The notes under the pieces are model-generated. The model made no database searches. It saw nothing but the letters and a program-made list of their open reading frames with translations, and was not told where the DNA came from. A stretch of 64,000 bases of DNA, taken from Actinoplanes regularis. Its GTDB lineage: Bacteria > Actinomycetota > Actinomycetes > Mycobacteriales > Micromonosporaceae. Positions within the stretch are counted from its first letter, which is position 1. Each line of letters opens with the position of its first letter. Below are positions 48,138-59,257 of the stretch, one piece after another. The DNA lies in assembly GCF_900188005.1 (NCBI RefSeq), contig NZ_FZNR01000002.1:434001-498000 (forward strand). The letters run 5' to 3'. The position numbers were made by a program, and so were the translations under genes.

Positions 48138-48170
48138 TCGCACCATGCTGCCATCCGTAGACTCCCGGAG

Positions 48171-48776
48171 GTGCCTGCTGCGATTCGTGCCTACCGATCG
48201 AAGGACCTCGACGACATCTACGACATCTGCGTTCGCACCGGCGCCGCGGGCCGGGACGCCCGCGGGCTGTTCAGCTCCGACCGGCTGCTCGGGGACATCT
48301 GGGCGGCGCCGTACGTGATCCTCGAGCCGGAGCACGCGCACGTGCTCGACGACGGCGACGGTCGCGCGGTCGGCTACATCATCGGCACCGCGGACACCGC
48401 GAAGTTCGTCGAGCGGTACCGGAACGAGTGGCTGCCGGCCACCGCCGACCGGCTGGTCGACGGCGACCCGCGCGATCAGGTCATGCTCGACCTGTACCGG
48501 CGCCCGGAGCGGATGCTGCACCCGGCGCTCGCCGATCACCCGGCCCACCTGCACATCGACCTGCTGCCCGAGTGGCAGGGCAGGGGGCAGGGGCGCGCGT
48601 TGATGGCCGCGTTCCTGGCCGGGCTGCGCGCCGCCGGCGTACCGCGCGTGCACCTGGGCATGGCGCGGCAGAATCGCAGCGCCTACGCCTTCTACCAGCG
48701 TCTGGGCTTCCGGGACCTGCCGGTCGCGGATGACCCCGGCGCCTGCTACCTCGGCCGGGACACCAGCCCGCTGTAG
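48171..48776 (+). CDS. GNAT-family N-acetyltransferase
   Basis: A 201-residue acetyltransferase. The acetyl-CoA loop is LLPEWQGRGQGRALMAAFL (about residues 131-149), followed by LGMARQNRSAYAFYQRLGF. The substrate is unknown; the sequence GAAGRDARGLFSSDRLLGDIWAAPY is typical of an actinobacterial GNAT subgroup. The GTG at 48171 is preceded by TAGACT 7 nt upstream, so a leaderless start is possible. Confidence 0.8.
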   Translation: MPAAIRAYRSKDLDDIYDICVRTGAAGRDARGLFSSDRLLGDIWAAPYVILEPEHAHVLDDGDGRAVGYIIGTADTAKFVERYRNEWLPATADRLVDGDPRDQVMLDLYRRPERMLHPALADHPAHLHIDLLPEWQGRGQGRALMAAFLAGLRAAGVPRVHLGMARQNRSAYAFYQRLGFRDLPVADDPGACYLGRDTSPL

Positions 48777-48794
48777 GCCGGTGACCCGTCCGGG

Positions 48795-49136
48795 TCAGCG
48801 GCCGCGCCGCCGGCGCAGGTTGGCCAGCGCCTCGGCGAGGATCGCCTCGCCGTCCTCCTCGGAGCGGCGCTCCTTGACGTACGCGAGATGCGACTTGTAG
48901 GGCTCGGCCCGCAACCGTCCCGGCGGCCGCTCCTGGTCGAGCCCGGCCGGCTGACCGCATCGCGGGCAGTCCCAGGTCTCCGGGGCGGTCACCTCGGCGG
49001 CGAACCAGATCCGGCTGTCGTGACCGGCGGCGCAGAAGTAGCTCACCTGCCGGCGTGGTGCTGGTTCGGTGCGCTCGTCGGGACGCATCGGGCTGGAACC
49101 GATCCGGCTGCCGCGGATGGCGCTGCCACTGGACAC
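48795..49136 (-). CDS. rbpA: RNA polymerase-binding protein RbpA
   Basis: A 113-residue transcription factor that binds RNA polymerase and principal sigma factors in actinobacteria. The N-terminus SSGSAIRGSRIGSSP, the zinc-ribbon-like centre with WDCPRCGQPAG, and the sigma-interaction end EPYKSHLAYVKERRSEEDGEAILAEAL are diagnostic. The GTG start at 49136 has AGGAG 9 nt upstream. It lies after secG with its own terminator between. Confidence 0.92.
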   Translation of the reverse strand: MSSGSAIRGSRIGSSPMRPDERTEPAPRRQVSYFCAAGHDSRIWFAAEVTAPETWDCPRCGQPAGLDQERPPGRLRAEPYKSHLAYVKERRSEEDGEAILAEALANLRRRRGR

Positions 49137-49196
49137 GGACGTCACTCCTGTCTCATGGGGCGGAAAGAAGATCAAAAAGGACGGCGAAAAGCAAAA

Positions 49197-49227
49197 GCCG
49201 CGCGGCCGGTAAAACCGGCCGCGCGGC
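49197..49227 (-). terminator. Rho-independent terminator of secG
   Basis: A perfect 14-bp GC-rich stem (49197-49210 with 49214-49227), AAA/TTT loop, followed on the minus strand by TTTTGCTTTTCG. It separates secG from rbpA. Confidence 0.85.
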
Positions 49228-49251
49228 AGATTGTACGACTCTACCGGCGGG

Positions 49252-49506
49252 TCAGGAAGGCAGGGCCTGCTTCAGCCAGAACCCGAGCCCGACGATGCAG
49301 GCGAACCAGAGAACCGCCACCAGAACCGTGTAACGGTCCAGGTTCTTCTCGGCCACCGACGAGCCCGCCAGGCTCGAGGTCACGCCGCCGCCGAACATGC
49401 TGGACATGCCGCCACCCTTGCCCCGGTGCAGCAGGATCAGCAGGGTCAGGAGGATGTTGGTGATGATCAGCAACACGATCAACGTGTACGCGAACGCGAT
49501 CGGCAT
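49252..49506 (-). CDS. secG: Preprotein translocase subunit SecG
   Basis: An 84-residue membrane protein of the Sec translocon. Two helices (about residues 3-25 and 58-78) flank the conserved loop LLHRGKGGGMSSMFGGGV. The start ATG at 49506 gives MPIAFAYTL; ATG at 49518 would add four residues. It lies downstream of the gap-pgk-tpiA operon, the usual actinobacterial order. Confidence 0.9.
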   Translation of the reverse strand: MPIAFAYTLIVLLIITNILLTLLILLHRGKGGGMSSMFGGGVTSSLAGSSVAEKNLDRYTVLVAVLWFACIVGLGFWLKQALPS

Positions 49507-49599
49507 GGTCGGGTTCATTCCTCTCGAAGGGCACAGCAGCGGTCCCACAATAGCGGGTGCCCGGCCGTTTTGAACGGCCGGGCACGCACGCAAGACAAC

Positions 49600-50391
49600 T
49601 CAGCGAGCGACGTGCTCCTTGAAGCGCACGATGGAGGCGAACTCCTCGGCGTCCAGGCTGGCTCCACCGACCAGGGCGCCGTCCACGTCGGGCTGGGCCA
49701 TGATCGACGCGATGTTCGACGCCTTCACCGAACCGCCGTACTGGATACGGACGACCTCGGCCACCTCGCTGCCGTACTTCTCGACCAGGCGGCCCCGGAT
49801 CGCTCCGCAGACCTCCTGGGCGTCATCCGGCGTCGCGGTCTTGCCGGTGCCGATCGCCCAGACCGGCTCGTAGGCGATCACGATCTGCTTGATCTGGTCT
49901 TCCTTGAGCCCGTCCAGGCCGGCGTCGACCTGCGCGAGCACGTGCGGGACCTGGTTGCCGGCCTCGCGGATGTCCAGCCCCTCGCCGACGCAGAAGATCG
50001 GGGTCAGGCCGGCCGTGAAGGCCGCCTTGATCTTCGCGTTGATCAGCTCGTCGCTCTCGCCGTGGTACTCGCGGCGCTCGGAGTGCCCGATCACCACGTA
50101 GGTGCAGCCGAGCTTCGCCAGCATGGAGCCTGCGATCTCCCCGGTGTACGCGCCGGACGCGTGCTTCGAGACGTCCTGCGCGGCGTACGCGATCGCGAGC
50201 TTGTCGCCCTCGATCGCGGTCTGCACGGTGCGCAGGTCGGTGAAGGGCGGCACGACCACCGTCTCCACCGCCTCGAGCTGCTCGCTGGTCAGGCTCGCCG
50301 CCAGCTTCTGGACCAGCAGATTCGCCTCGTAGTGGTTGAGGTTCATCTTCCAGTTACCGGCGATGATCGGCTTGCGGGTCACGTCACCCAT
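49600..50391 (-). CDS. tpiA: Triose-phosphate isomerase
   Basis: A 263-residue TIM-barrel glycolytic enzyme interconverting DHAP and glyceraldehyde 3-phosphate. The substrate Lys is in AGNWKMN, His in VIGHSERR and the catalytic Glu in [14 protein letters not shown]. The ATG at 50391 shares one base with the pgk stop (TGATG), so the genes are coupled. Confidence 0.95.
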   Translation of the reverse strand: MGDVTRKPIIAGNWKMNLNHYEANLLVQKLAASLTSEQLEAVETVVVPPFTDLRTVQTAIEGDKLAIAYAAQDVSKHASGAYTGEIAGSMLAKLGCTYVVIGHSERREYHGESDELINAKIKAAFTAGLTPIFCVGEGLDIREAGNQVPHVLAQVDAGLDGLKEDQIKQIVIAYEPVWAIGTGKTATPDDAQEVCGAIRGRLVEKYGSEVAEVVRIQYGGSVKASNIASIMAQPDVDGALVGGASLDAEEFASIVRFKEHVAR

Positions 50392-51587
50392 CACTTCTCC
50401 AACGCGGCGACGCCCGGCAGCGTCTTGCCCTCGAGGTACTCCAGGGACGCGCCCCCGCCGGTGGAGATGTGGCCGAACGCGGACTCGTCCAGGCCGAGCG
50501 TGCGGACCGCGGCGGCAGAGTCGCCGCCGCCGACGACCGAGAAGCCGTCGATCTTCGTGATCGCCTCGGCGACGCCACGGGTACCCGCGGCGAACGGGGC
50601 GAGCTCGAAGACGCCCATCGGGCCGTTCCAGAAGACGGTCTTCGCACCGGCGATCGCCGACGCGAACAGCTCCGTCGACTTCGGGCCGATGTCGAGACCC
50701 AGGCGGTCATTCGGGATGGCCGAGGCCGCGACCACGTCGTGCTGAGCGTCCGCGGAGAACTCCGTGGCCGCGACGACGTCGACGGGCAGGACGATCCGGC
50801 CCTGCGCCTGCTCCAGCAGGTCGGCGCAGACGGAGACCATCTCGGCCTCGAGGAGGGACTTGCCCACCTCGTGACCCTGCGCCTTGAGGAAGGTGAAGCA
50901 CATGCCGCCGCCGACGAGGAGCTTGTCCACCTTCGGCAGCAGCGCCTGGATCACGGCGAGCTTGTCGGAGACCTTCGAACCGCCGAGGACCACCACGTAC
51001 GGCTTCTCGGGGGTCTCGGACACCTTCCGCAGGACCTCGACCTCCTTGACGACGAGGCCACCGGCGTAGTGCGGCAGGCGAGCCGCGACGTCGTACACCG
51101 AGGCGTGCTTCCGGTGCACCGCACCGAAAGCGTCGTCGACGTAGAAGTCCGCGAATTTCGCCAGCTCGTCGGCGAAAGCCCCGCGAACCGCGTCGTCCTT
51201 CGAGGTCTCGCCCTCGTTGAAGCGCAGGTTCTCCAGCAGCAGAACCTGGCCGTCCGCCAGCGCCGCGACCTTCGACTGCGCGTCGGAACCGACGGTGTCG
51301 GAGGCGAAGACGACGGAAGAACCCAGCAGCTCCCCCAGTCGCTTGGCGACCGGCGCGAGCGTGTACTTCGGGTCCGGCGCGCCCTTCGGACGGCCCAGGT
51401 GGGACGCCACGATCACGCGGGCGCCCGCGTCACGCAGCGCGATCACGGTCGGCAGCACCGCGCGGGCACGGCCGTCGTCACTGATCACGCCCGGGTTGGC
51501 CTTGTCGAACGGGACGTTCAGGTCGGCGCGCACGAAGACGCGCCGACCCGAGACACCCTCGCCGAGCAGGTCGTCGAGAGTCTTCAA
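50391..51587 (-). CDS. pgk: Phosphoglycerate kinase
   Basis: A 398-residue glycolytic kinase. [12 protein letters not shown] (about residues 14-25), [11 protein letters not shown] and the C-terminal nucleotide site [11 protein letters not shown] are intact. The start is TTG at 51587, with GGAG 8 nt upstream, giving the standard [13 protein letters not shown]-terminus; no ATG or GTG fits. It follows gap by 2 nt. Confidence 0.93.
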   Translation of the reverse strand: MKTLDDLLGEGVSGRRVFVRADLNVPFDKANPGVISDDGRARAVLPTVIALRDAGARVIVASHLGRPKGAPDPKYTLAPVAKRLGELLGSSVVFASDTVGSDAQSKVAALADGQVLLLENLRFNEGETSKDDAVRGAFADELAKFADFYVDDAFGAVHRKHASVYDVAARLPHYAGGLVVKEVEVLRKVSETPEKPYVVVLGGSKVSDKLAVIQALLPKVDKLLVGGGMCFTFLKAQGHEVGKSLLEAEMVSVCADLLEQAQGRIVLPVDVVAATEFSADAQHDVVAASAIPNDRLGLDIGPKSTELFASAIAGAKTVFWNGPMGVFELAPFAAGTRGVAEAITKIDGFSVVGGGDSAAAVRTLGLDESAFGHISTGGGASLEYLEGKTLPGVAALEK

Positions 51588-51589
51588 GA

Positions 51590-53019
<1,430 letters not shown>

Positions 53020-54000
53020 TCAGCAGGCCATCATCTCGGGGGTGACCGCCGCCTCGGTGTCCGGGATGCCGACGTCACGGGCCCGCTTGTCGGCGAGCGC
53101 CAGCAACCGCCGGATCCGCCCGGCGATGGCGTCCTTGGTCAGCGGCGGGTCGGCCAGCGCGCCCAGCTCCTCCAGCGACGCCTGCCGGTGCTCCAGCCGC
53201 AACCGCCCGGCCGAGGTCAGGTGGTTCGGCGCGTCCTCGGCGAGGATCTCCAGCGCCCGGGTGACCCGGGCCGCCGCGGCCACCGCCGCGCGAGCCGAGC
53301 GCCGCAGGTTGGCGTCGTCGAAGTTGGCGAGACGGTTGGCGGTGGCCCGCACCTCGCGGCGCACCCGGCGCTCCTCCCAGGCCAGCACGCTGGAGTGCGC
53401 GCCGATCCGGGTGAGCAGCGCGGCGATCGCGTCACCGTCCTTGATCACCACCCGGTCCACGCCGCGGACCTCGCGCTCCTTGGCGGTGATGCCGATCCGG
53501 CGGGCCGCGCCACGCAGGGCCAGCGCCGCCTCCGGGCCGGGGCAGGTTATCTCCAGGGCGCTCGACCGGCCCGGCTCGGTGAGCGAGCCGTGCGCCATGA
53601 AGGCACCCCGCCAGGCGGCCACCGCGCAGCAGACGTTCGCCGACACCACGTGCGGCGGCAGCCCGCGGACCGGACGGCCGCGCACGTCGAGCAGGCCGGT
53701 CTGCCGGGCCAGCGCCTCGCCGTCCTTGACGATCCGGACGATGTAGTGGCTGCCCTTGCGCAGCCCGCCGGAGGCCAGCACATGTACCTCGCTGGAGTAG
53801 CCGTAGACGTCGGCGATCTCCCGCCGGAGCCGGCGCGCCACCGCCCCGGTGTCGAGCTCAGCCTCGACGACCACCCGGCCGGAGACGATGTGCAACCCGC
53901 CGGCGAACCGGAGCAGGGAGGCCATCTCCGCCCGGCGACAGCAGGGCTTGGGCACGTCGACCCGGCTCAGCTCGTCTTTGACCGCTGCCGTCATCGCCAT
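53020..54000 (-). CDS. whiA: WhiA, sporulation/cell division regulator
   Basis: A 326-residue WhiA protein: an N-terminal LAGLIDADG-like domain without nuclease residues (about 1-210) and a C-terminal HTH domain with [28 protein letters not shown] (about 273-300). In Streptomyces it activates division genes with WhiB. The start is ATG at 54000, with GAGGTGA upstream. It is the last gene of the uvrC-rapZ-yvcK-whiA block. Confidence 0.93.
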   Translation of the reverse strand: MAMTAAVKDELSRVDVPKPCCRRAEMASLLRFAGGLHIVSGRVVVEAELDTGAVARRLRREIADVYGYSSEVHVLASGGLRKGSHYIVRIVKDGEALARQTGLLDVRGRPVRGLPPHVVSANVCCAVAAWRGAFMAHGSLTEPGRSSALEITCPGPEAALALRGAARRIGITAKEREVRGVDRVVIKDGDAIAALLTRIGAHSSVLAWEERRVRREVRATANRLANFDDANLRRSARAAVAAAARVTRALEILAEDAPNHLTSAGRLRLEHRQASLEELGALADPPLTKDAIAGRIRRLLALADKRARDVGIPDTEAAVTPEMMAC

Positions 54001-54058
54001 CGTGTTGTCACCTCATGCGCCGGATCAAGGACAGTGTGTGCCGCACTCATGCCAGGGA

Positions 54059-55129
54059 TTAACGAGCGGCGCCCAATACTGGCACCAGTGCGACACCCAG
54101 TGCCTCAGGATCATGCCGTGGGCTTCCGTCCGCAACGGCGACGGGTGCCAATACCAACTCGGCTCCCATCCGCGAGGCGGCGACACGTACCGGTTCGGGC
54201 TCTCCTGCCCATTTCACGTCGGCCAGCACCGCGTCGACCCGGAGCTCGGGCAGGTAGCGGTGCAGGGTGCCGAGGTGCTCGGCCGCGGAGAGACCGTGCG
54301 TCTCCCGGTCGGTGCCCAGGTTGAGCGTGACCAGCCGCCGGGCCCGGCTCGCCACGATCGCCCGGGCCAGCCCGGGCACCAGCAGGTGCGGCAGCACGCT
54401 GGTGTACCAGCTGCCCGGACCGAAGATCAGCCAGTCGGCCTCCAGCACCGCCTGGACCGCCTGCGGGCAGGCCGGCGGGTCGGTCGGCTCCAGCCGCAAC
54501 GCCTCCACCCGGCCGTCGGCGACCGCCACCGAGTGCTGCCCGCGGACGGTGACCAGCTCGTCCGGGCGATCCGGCTCGCCGATCGCCACGTCCGCCTCGA
54601 TGCCGACCGCGTGCAGGGCCATCGGCAGCACCCGGCCGTGCGCGCCGACCATCGCGGCCGCGTGGTCCAGGGCCCGCACCGGGTCGCCGAGCATCTCCAT
54701 CAGGCCGAGCAGCAGCAGGTTGCCGACCGTGTGCCCGGCCAGGGTGTCCTTGCTGCGGTCGGCCCGGCGCTCGAGCCGGGGGCCGCGGACCACCGGCTGC
54801 AGCGGAACGGCGCCCGGCTCCTGCATCGACACGAACCGGTGCTGCATCACCGTCGCGGTGAGCTGCGCGGTCGGGTGCTCGTCGGCCAGCGCCGCCAGGG
54901 CCTGCCGGAGGTCGCCCGGAGGCAGCAGGGCGTCCCGCTCGACCCGCAGGCGCCCGCTGGAGCCGCCGTCGTCACCGACCGTGACGATCGCCGTGATCTC
55001 CAGCGGAACCTCCGCCGAGGTGTACCGGAGCGCCCGCAGCGAGGCGCTCAGCCCGTGACCGCCGCCGAACGCCACCACCCGGACCGGCCGCTCCGGCCGG
55101 TCCGCTGGGCCGCTGACCGGGGCCGTCAC
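54059..55129 (-). CDS. yvcK: YvcK/CofD-like gluconeogenesis factor
   Basis: A 356-residue CofD-fold protein. VAFGGGHGLSASLRALR (about residues 18-34), VTVGDDGGSSGRLR, and IFGPGSWYTSVLPHLLVPG are diagnostic. Relatives bind UDP-sugars and affect cell-wall homeostasis and carbon use. Its GTG overlaps the rapZ stop (GTGA). Confidence 0.9.
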   Translation of the reverse strand: MTAPVSGPADRPERPVRVVAFGGGHGLSASLRALRYTSAEVPLEITAIVTVGDDGGSSGRLRVERDALLPPGDLRQALAALADEHPTAQLTATVMQHRFVSMQEPGAVPLQPVVRGPRLERRADRSKDTLAGHTVGNLLLLGLMEMLGDPVRALDHAAAMVGAHGRVLPMALHAVGIEADVAIGEPDRPDELVTVRGQHSVAVADGRVEALRLEPTDPPACPQAVQAVLEADWLIFGPGSWYTSVLPHLLVPGLARAIVASRARRLVTLNLGTDRETHGLSAAEHLGTLHRYLPELRVDAVLADVKWAGEPEPVRVAASRMGAELVLAPVAVADGSPRHDPEALGVALVPVLGAAR

Positions 55130-56040
55130 TCGCGCCCCAGGTCGCGGTGCGAGGCGTGTGCCGAGAGGCGCATCGCACTCAGCCGCGAGGTCAACTCCTC
55201 GGTGATCGCCACGCTCCGGTGTTTGCCGCCGGTGCACCCGATCGCGACGGTCAGGTACCGCTTGCCCTCGCGCTCGAAACCGGGTGCGGTGGCCGCGATC
55301 AGGCCGGCGTAGGTCGCCACGAAGTCGGTGGCGCCCTCCTGACCCAGCACGTAGCTGCTCACGCCCTCCTCCAGACCGGTGTGCTCGCGCAGCTCCGGTA
55401 CCCAGAACGGGTTGGGCAGGAACCGGGCGTCCAGCACGTAGTCGGCGTCGGGCGGCAGGCCGTACTTGAAGCCGAAGGAGAGCACGGTGATCCGCAACTT
55501 GCGCGCGTCCTCGCCGCCGAACAGCTCCTCCACCCGGCGGCGGAGCTGGTTGACGTTGAGGTGGCTGGTGTCGATTATCACGTCGGCGTGCTCGCGGGCC
55601 TCCTCGAGCAGCTTGCGCTCGGCGGCGATCCCGTCGGCCAGCCGGCCGTCGGCCTGCAGCGGGTGCGAGCGGCGGACCGACTCGAAGCGCCGGATCAGCA
55701 CCTCGTCGTCGGCGTCCACGAAGACCACCCGCGGCGAGAAGCCCCGCTCCTTGAGGGCCCGCACCGCGCCCGTCAGGTCGGTGGAGAACGCGCGGCTGCG
55801 CACGTCCAGCACCATCGCGGTACGCCGGGCCGCGCCGCCGGCGGCGAAGGCCAGCTCGGCCATCTCCAGCATCAGCGCCTGCGGCAGGTTGTCGACCACG
55901 TAGAAACCGACGTTCTCCAGGGCCCGGGCCACCGTGCTGCGGCCACCGCCGGACAGCCCGGTGACCACCACCAGGTCGGTACCGGCCTCGTCCGGGTCGA
56001 CCACGTCGCCGGGTCCGAACTCGGGCATCGCTTTCGTCAC
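55126..56040 (-). CDS. rapZ: RapZ/YvcJ-family nucleotide-binding protein
   Basis: A 304-residue P-loop protein with the N-terminal Walker A TGLSGGGRST (Arg in place of the usual Lys, a change also common in other actinobacteria), VVDNLP, and the C-terminal IGCTGGKHRSVAI, the RapZ RNA-binding-type domain. In E. coli it controls amino-sugar synthesis through small RNAs; the actinobacterial role is unclear. GTG start at 56040; ATG 56028 possible. Confidence 0.9.
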   Translation of the reverse strand: MTKAMPEFGPGDVVDPDEAGTDLVVVTGLSGGGRSTVARALENVGFYVVDNLPQALMLEMAELAFAAGGAARRTAMVLDVRSRAFSTDLTGAVRALKERGFSPRVVFVDADDEVLIRRFESVRRSHPLQADGRLADGIAAERKLLEEAREHADVIIDTSHLNVNQLRRRVEELFGGEDARKLRITVLSFGFKYGLPPDADYVLDARFLPNPFWVPELREHTGLEEGVSSYVLGQEGATDFVATYAGLIAATAPGFEREGKRYLTVAIGCTGGKHRSVAITEELTSRLSAMRLSAHASHRDLGRE

Positions 56041-56100
56041 GCACGCCTCCCGCGTCGCTTAGCCCGCACACCTCAGGCGGACACAACATGGTAGGCCGAC

Positions 56101-56153
56101 GGGTGCCGTTCCAGCCGCCGGACAGGTTGTCCGGCGGCGGGAACACGGCACCC
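56101..56153. other. Bipartite hairpin between uvrC and rapZ
   Basis: A perfect inner 10-bp stem (56114-56123 with 56129-56138) lies within a longer imperfect stem (56101-56109 with 56145-56153). It sits 15 nt after the uvrC stop and could terminate or slow minus-strand transcription before rapZ. Confidence 0.55.
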
Positions 56154-56168
56154 CTCATCGGCCCCGAT

Positions 56169-58193
56169 TCAGCTCTTCTCCGGGGCGTCCGCCGGATTCA
56201 GCGCGGCCAGCACCGCCTCGGCGGTCCGGCGGCCGATCCCCGGCACTTCGATAATCTCCTCCGGCGTGGCCGCGGCGAGCCGCTTCACCGATCCGAAGTG
56301 CCGCAGCAGCGCCTTGCGCCGGGTCTCCCCCAGCCCGGCGACGCTGTCCAGCGCCGACTCGGTCATCCGCTTGGCGCGGCGCTGCCGGTGGAACGTGATG
56401 GCGAACCGGTGCGCCTCGTCCCGTGCCCGTTGCAGCAGGTAGAGCGCCTCGGAGGTGCGCGGCAGGATGACCGGGAAGTCCTCCCCGGGCAGCCAGACCT
56501 CCTCCAGCCGCTTGGCCAGCCCGCACAGCGCCACATCCGTGACGCCCAACTCGGCCAGGACCGCGGCGGCCGCGTTCACCTGTGGCTGGCCGCCGTCCAC
56601 CACGACCAGCTGCGGCGGGTACGCGAAGCGGCGCGGCTTCCCGGTCAGCGGGTCGATGCCGGGCAGCTCACCGGGCGTCTCGCCGGCCTCGTCCGGCTCG
56701 GGCGAGGCGCTCGGCGCGACCAGCGCCGGCGGGGCGCTCGGCGCGACCGGGCCGGCCTGCGCCCGGTACCGCGCGAACCGCCGGCGCATCACCTCGCTCA
56801 TCGCGGAGAGATCGTCCATGCCGCTGCCGTCCGGGTTGCCCCGGATGGCGAACCGCCGGTACTCCGCCTTGCGGGCCAGGCCGTCCTCGAAGACCACCAT
56901 CGAGGCGACCACGTCGGTGCCCTGGATCTGCGAGACGTCGTAGCACTCGATGCGCAGCGGCGCCGAGTCCAGCCCGAGCGCCTCGGCGATCTCCTCCAGG
57001 GCCTTGTTCCGAGTGGTCAGATCACCGGCCCGGCGCAGCTTGTGCCGCTGCAGCGACTCCCCGGCGTTGCGGGCCACGGTCTCCATCAGGGTGCGTTTGT
57101 CGCCGCGCTGCGGCACCCGCAGGCTGACCCGGCTGCCCCGGTGCCCGGAGAGCCAGTCGGCGAGCGCGTCGCTGTCCTCCGGCAGGGCCGGCACCAGCAG
57201 CTCACGGGGGACGTCGGCCTCGCCCTCCGACCCGCCGTACATCTGGCTGCAGAAGTGGTGCACCAGGTCGCCGGTGCTCAGCCCCTCGACCTTCTCCACC
57301 ACCCAGCCGCGCTGGCCGCGAACCCGGCCGTCCCGGACGTGGAAGACCTGCACGGCCGCTTCCAGGGGATCCTCGGCGAAGGCGACCACGTCGGCGTCGG
57401 TGCCGTCGCCGAGCACCACGGTCTGTTTCTCCATGGCCCGGCGCAGCGCCGCGATGTCGTCGCGCAGCCGGGCCGCGCGCTCGAACTCCAGCTCCTCCGA
57501 GGCCTGCAGCATGTCGCGCTCGAGCCGCTTCACGAACGTGTCGGTGCGGCCGGCCATGAAGTCGCAGAAGTCGTCGACGATCTTGCGATGCTCCTCGGCG
57601 CTGACCCGGCCGACGCAGGGCGCCGAGCACTTGCCGATGTAACCGAGCAGGCAGGGGCGGCCGACCTGGCCGGACCGCTTGAAGACGCCGGACGAGCAGG
57701 TGCGCGCCGGGAAGACCCGCAGCAGCAGGTCGAGGGTCTCGCGAATGGCCCAGGCGTGCGAATACGGCCCGAAATAGCGGACGCCCTTGCGCTTGGCGCC
57801 GCGCATCACCTGCAGCCGGGGGAATTCCTCGTTCACGGTGACGGCGAGGAACGGGTACGACTTGTCGTCGCGGTACTTGACGTTGAAGCGCGGATCGAAC
57901 TCCTTGATCCAGGAGAACTCGAGCTGCAGCGCCTCGACCTCGGTGCCGACCGTGACCCAGTCCACGCTGCCGGCGGTGGTCACCATCTGCTGGGTGCGCG
58001 CGTGCAGCGACCAGACGTCGGCGAAGTAGGAGTTCAGCCGGCTCCGGAGGCTCTTGGCCTTACCGACGTAGATGACCCGGCCGGCCGGGTCACGGAAGCG
58101 GTAGACGCCCGGGGAGTCGGGAATAGTACCGGGTGCTGGACGATAAGTGGACGGGTCTGGCACAACCACAACAGTAGTGCCAGGGACTGACAT
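56169..58193 (-). CDS. uvrC: Excinuclease ABC subunit C
   Basis: A 674-residue nucleotide excision repair nuclease making the 3' and 5' incisions. The GIY-YIG domain ([28 protein letters not shown], about 27-54), the UVR motif region ([19 protein letters not shown]), the RNase H-like domain with [24 protein letters not shown] and [11 protein letters not shown], and the C-terminal HhH repeats are all present. A Pro/Ala/Ser-rich insert (about 475-510) breaks the middle. The start at 58193 is the likeliest, though unsupported by a strong ribosome site. Confidence 0.93.
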   Translation of the reverse strand: MSVPGTTVVVVPDPSTYRPAPGTIPDSPGVYRFRDPAGRVIYVGKAKSLRSRLNSYFADVWSLHARTQQMVTTAGSVDWVTVGTEVEALQLEFSWIKEFDPRFNVKYRDDKSYPFLAVTVNEEFPRLQVMRGAKRKGVRYFGPYSHAWAIRETLDLLLRVFPARTCSSGVFKRSGQVGRPCLLGYIGKCSAPCVGRVSAEEHRKIVDDFCDFMAGRTDTFVKRLERDMLQASEELEFERAARLRDDIAALRRAMEKQTVVLGDGTDADVVAFAEDPLEAAVQVFHVRDGRVRGQRGWVVEKVEGLSTGDLVHHFCSQMYGGSEGEADVPRELLVPALPEDSDALADWLSGHRGSRVSLRVPQRGDKRTLMETVARNAGESLQRHKLRRAGDLTTRNKALEEIAEALGLDSAPLRIECYDVSQIQGTDVVASMVVFEDGLARKAEYRRFAIRGNPDGSGMDDLSAMSEVMRRRFARYRAQAGPVAPSAPPALVAPSASPEPDEAGETPGELPGIDPLTGKPRRFAYPPQLVVVDGGQPQVNAAAAVLAELGVTDVALCGLAKRLEEVWLPGEDFPVILPRTSEALYLLQRARDEAHRFAITFHRQRRAKRMTESALDSVAGLGETRRKALLRHFGSVKRLAAATPEEIIEVPGIGRRTAEAVLAALNPADAPEKS

Positions 58194-58261
58194 GATTGCC
58201 CGACCGGAGGTCCGGTGCCGCCGCCACGGCGCCGGATCTCCGGCCTGCGCGAAAACCGGCG

Positions 58262-58795
58262 TCAGGCCGCGACGATGTTGTCGCCGTCCACCTTGACCTT
58301 CGTCTCGGCCAGCGGCTTGGGAGCCGGGCCACCGGCCACCGAGCCGTCCTCGATCGAGAACTTGGCACCGTGGCACGGGCAGTTGATCGTGCCGTTCTTC
58401 ACCTCGCCGACCTCGCAGCCCTGGTGCGTGCAGATCTTGGTGAAAGCCTTGAAGGTGCCCTGCGTGGGCTGGGTGATGACGTAGTCGCCCTGGATGATGC
58501 CGCCACCCGCGGGCACGTCGGCGACCAGCGCCAGGGCCGCGCCCGCCGCCGCGCCACCGCTGTCCCCGCCGGTGTTGCCGCCACCACCGGCCGCGGGGCC
58601 CTTGCTGCCGGCCGGAGCCGGGGTGGCGGCGTAGTCGGTGCCGTTCGGGTTGGTGCCGGTAGCGGTGCCGCAGGCGGCCAGGACCGCCGCGGCACCGAGG
58701 CCGCCGGCGCCCATGAGGACGACGCGGCGGGTCGATGCGGAGCCCGCCTGCTCGACCTGGGTGTCGGCGCCGGTCTCGGTCTGCACGTCAGTCAT
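58262..58795 (-). CDS. Exported Rieske [2Fe-2S] lipoprotein
   Basis: A 177-residue protein with a twin-Arg signal ([23 protein letters not shown], residues 20-42) that also ends in a lipobox, a Gly/Ala/Pro-rich linker and a Rieske domain with ligands in CTHQGC and CPCHG, plus the closing [12 protein letters not shown]. It should be exported folded by Tat and anchored outside. Electron-transfer partner unknown. The ATG at 58795 has GGAGGG upstream. Confidence 0.85.
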   Translation of the reverse strand: MTDVQTETGADTQVEQAGSASTRRVVLMGAGGLGAAAVLAACGTATGTNPNGTDYAATPAPAGSKGPAAGGGGNTGGDSGGAAAGAALALVADVPAGGGIIQGDYVITQPTQGTFKAFTKICTHQGCEVGEVKNGTINCPCHGAKFSIEDGSVAGGPAPKPLAETKVKVDGDNIVAA

Positions 58796-59257
58796 GTGTC
58801 GCCCTCCAGTACTGATGTCCGCGTCGGATGTCACGCGGAGTCGCCCCTGTGTACGCGGCCCGTGCCGCGATCGGTTCATGCGTGCGGTCAGATTTAACCG
58901 TGCTGTGCGCGCCGGCTTTCCCGCATTCGTACGCATACGCCGGGCCGGTTCGATCACTCGGGCCGAACAACCGACGCGCGGTAGACCTTAGGTGACCGAC
59001 TTGGCGCGGTCGCTATGAGTCATCTAAAAAGTTCCTAAAATCAAATTTCCCGCAGTGGCGTACTTCGTCTCGCCGTCCACGTGCCGCGCTTCGATGACAC
59101 CGCGGCGCCGCCCGGGGTTCCAGCCGGCGCCGAATCTCCCGGAACGGCGAGCACCCGAGCTCGATCCGGCCGGGCGCAGACGAGCGCGGCGGCCGGCTCG
59201 GGAGAGCCGACCGCCGCCGATCGTCGTGCCGGAATTTCCCGAGGACCGGGAAGGCCG
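58796..59257. other. Intergenic region (462 nt) between uvrA and the Rieske gene
   Basis: It lies downstream of uvrA and upstream of the Rieske gene, both minus strand. Bases 59015-59050 are AT-rich and probably part of the Rieske promoter (TAAGGT on the minus strand at about 58991 could be a -10). The GC-rich part at 59060-59257 shows no convincing gene. Confidence 0.45.

Noticed and set aside
55126..56040. RapZ P-loop with Arg replacing Lys as an inactivating change
   Set aside because: Arg at this position is, to my knowledge, common in actinobacterial RapZ/YvcJ proteins, so it is not specific to this strain.
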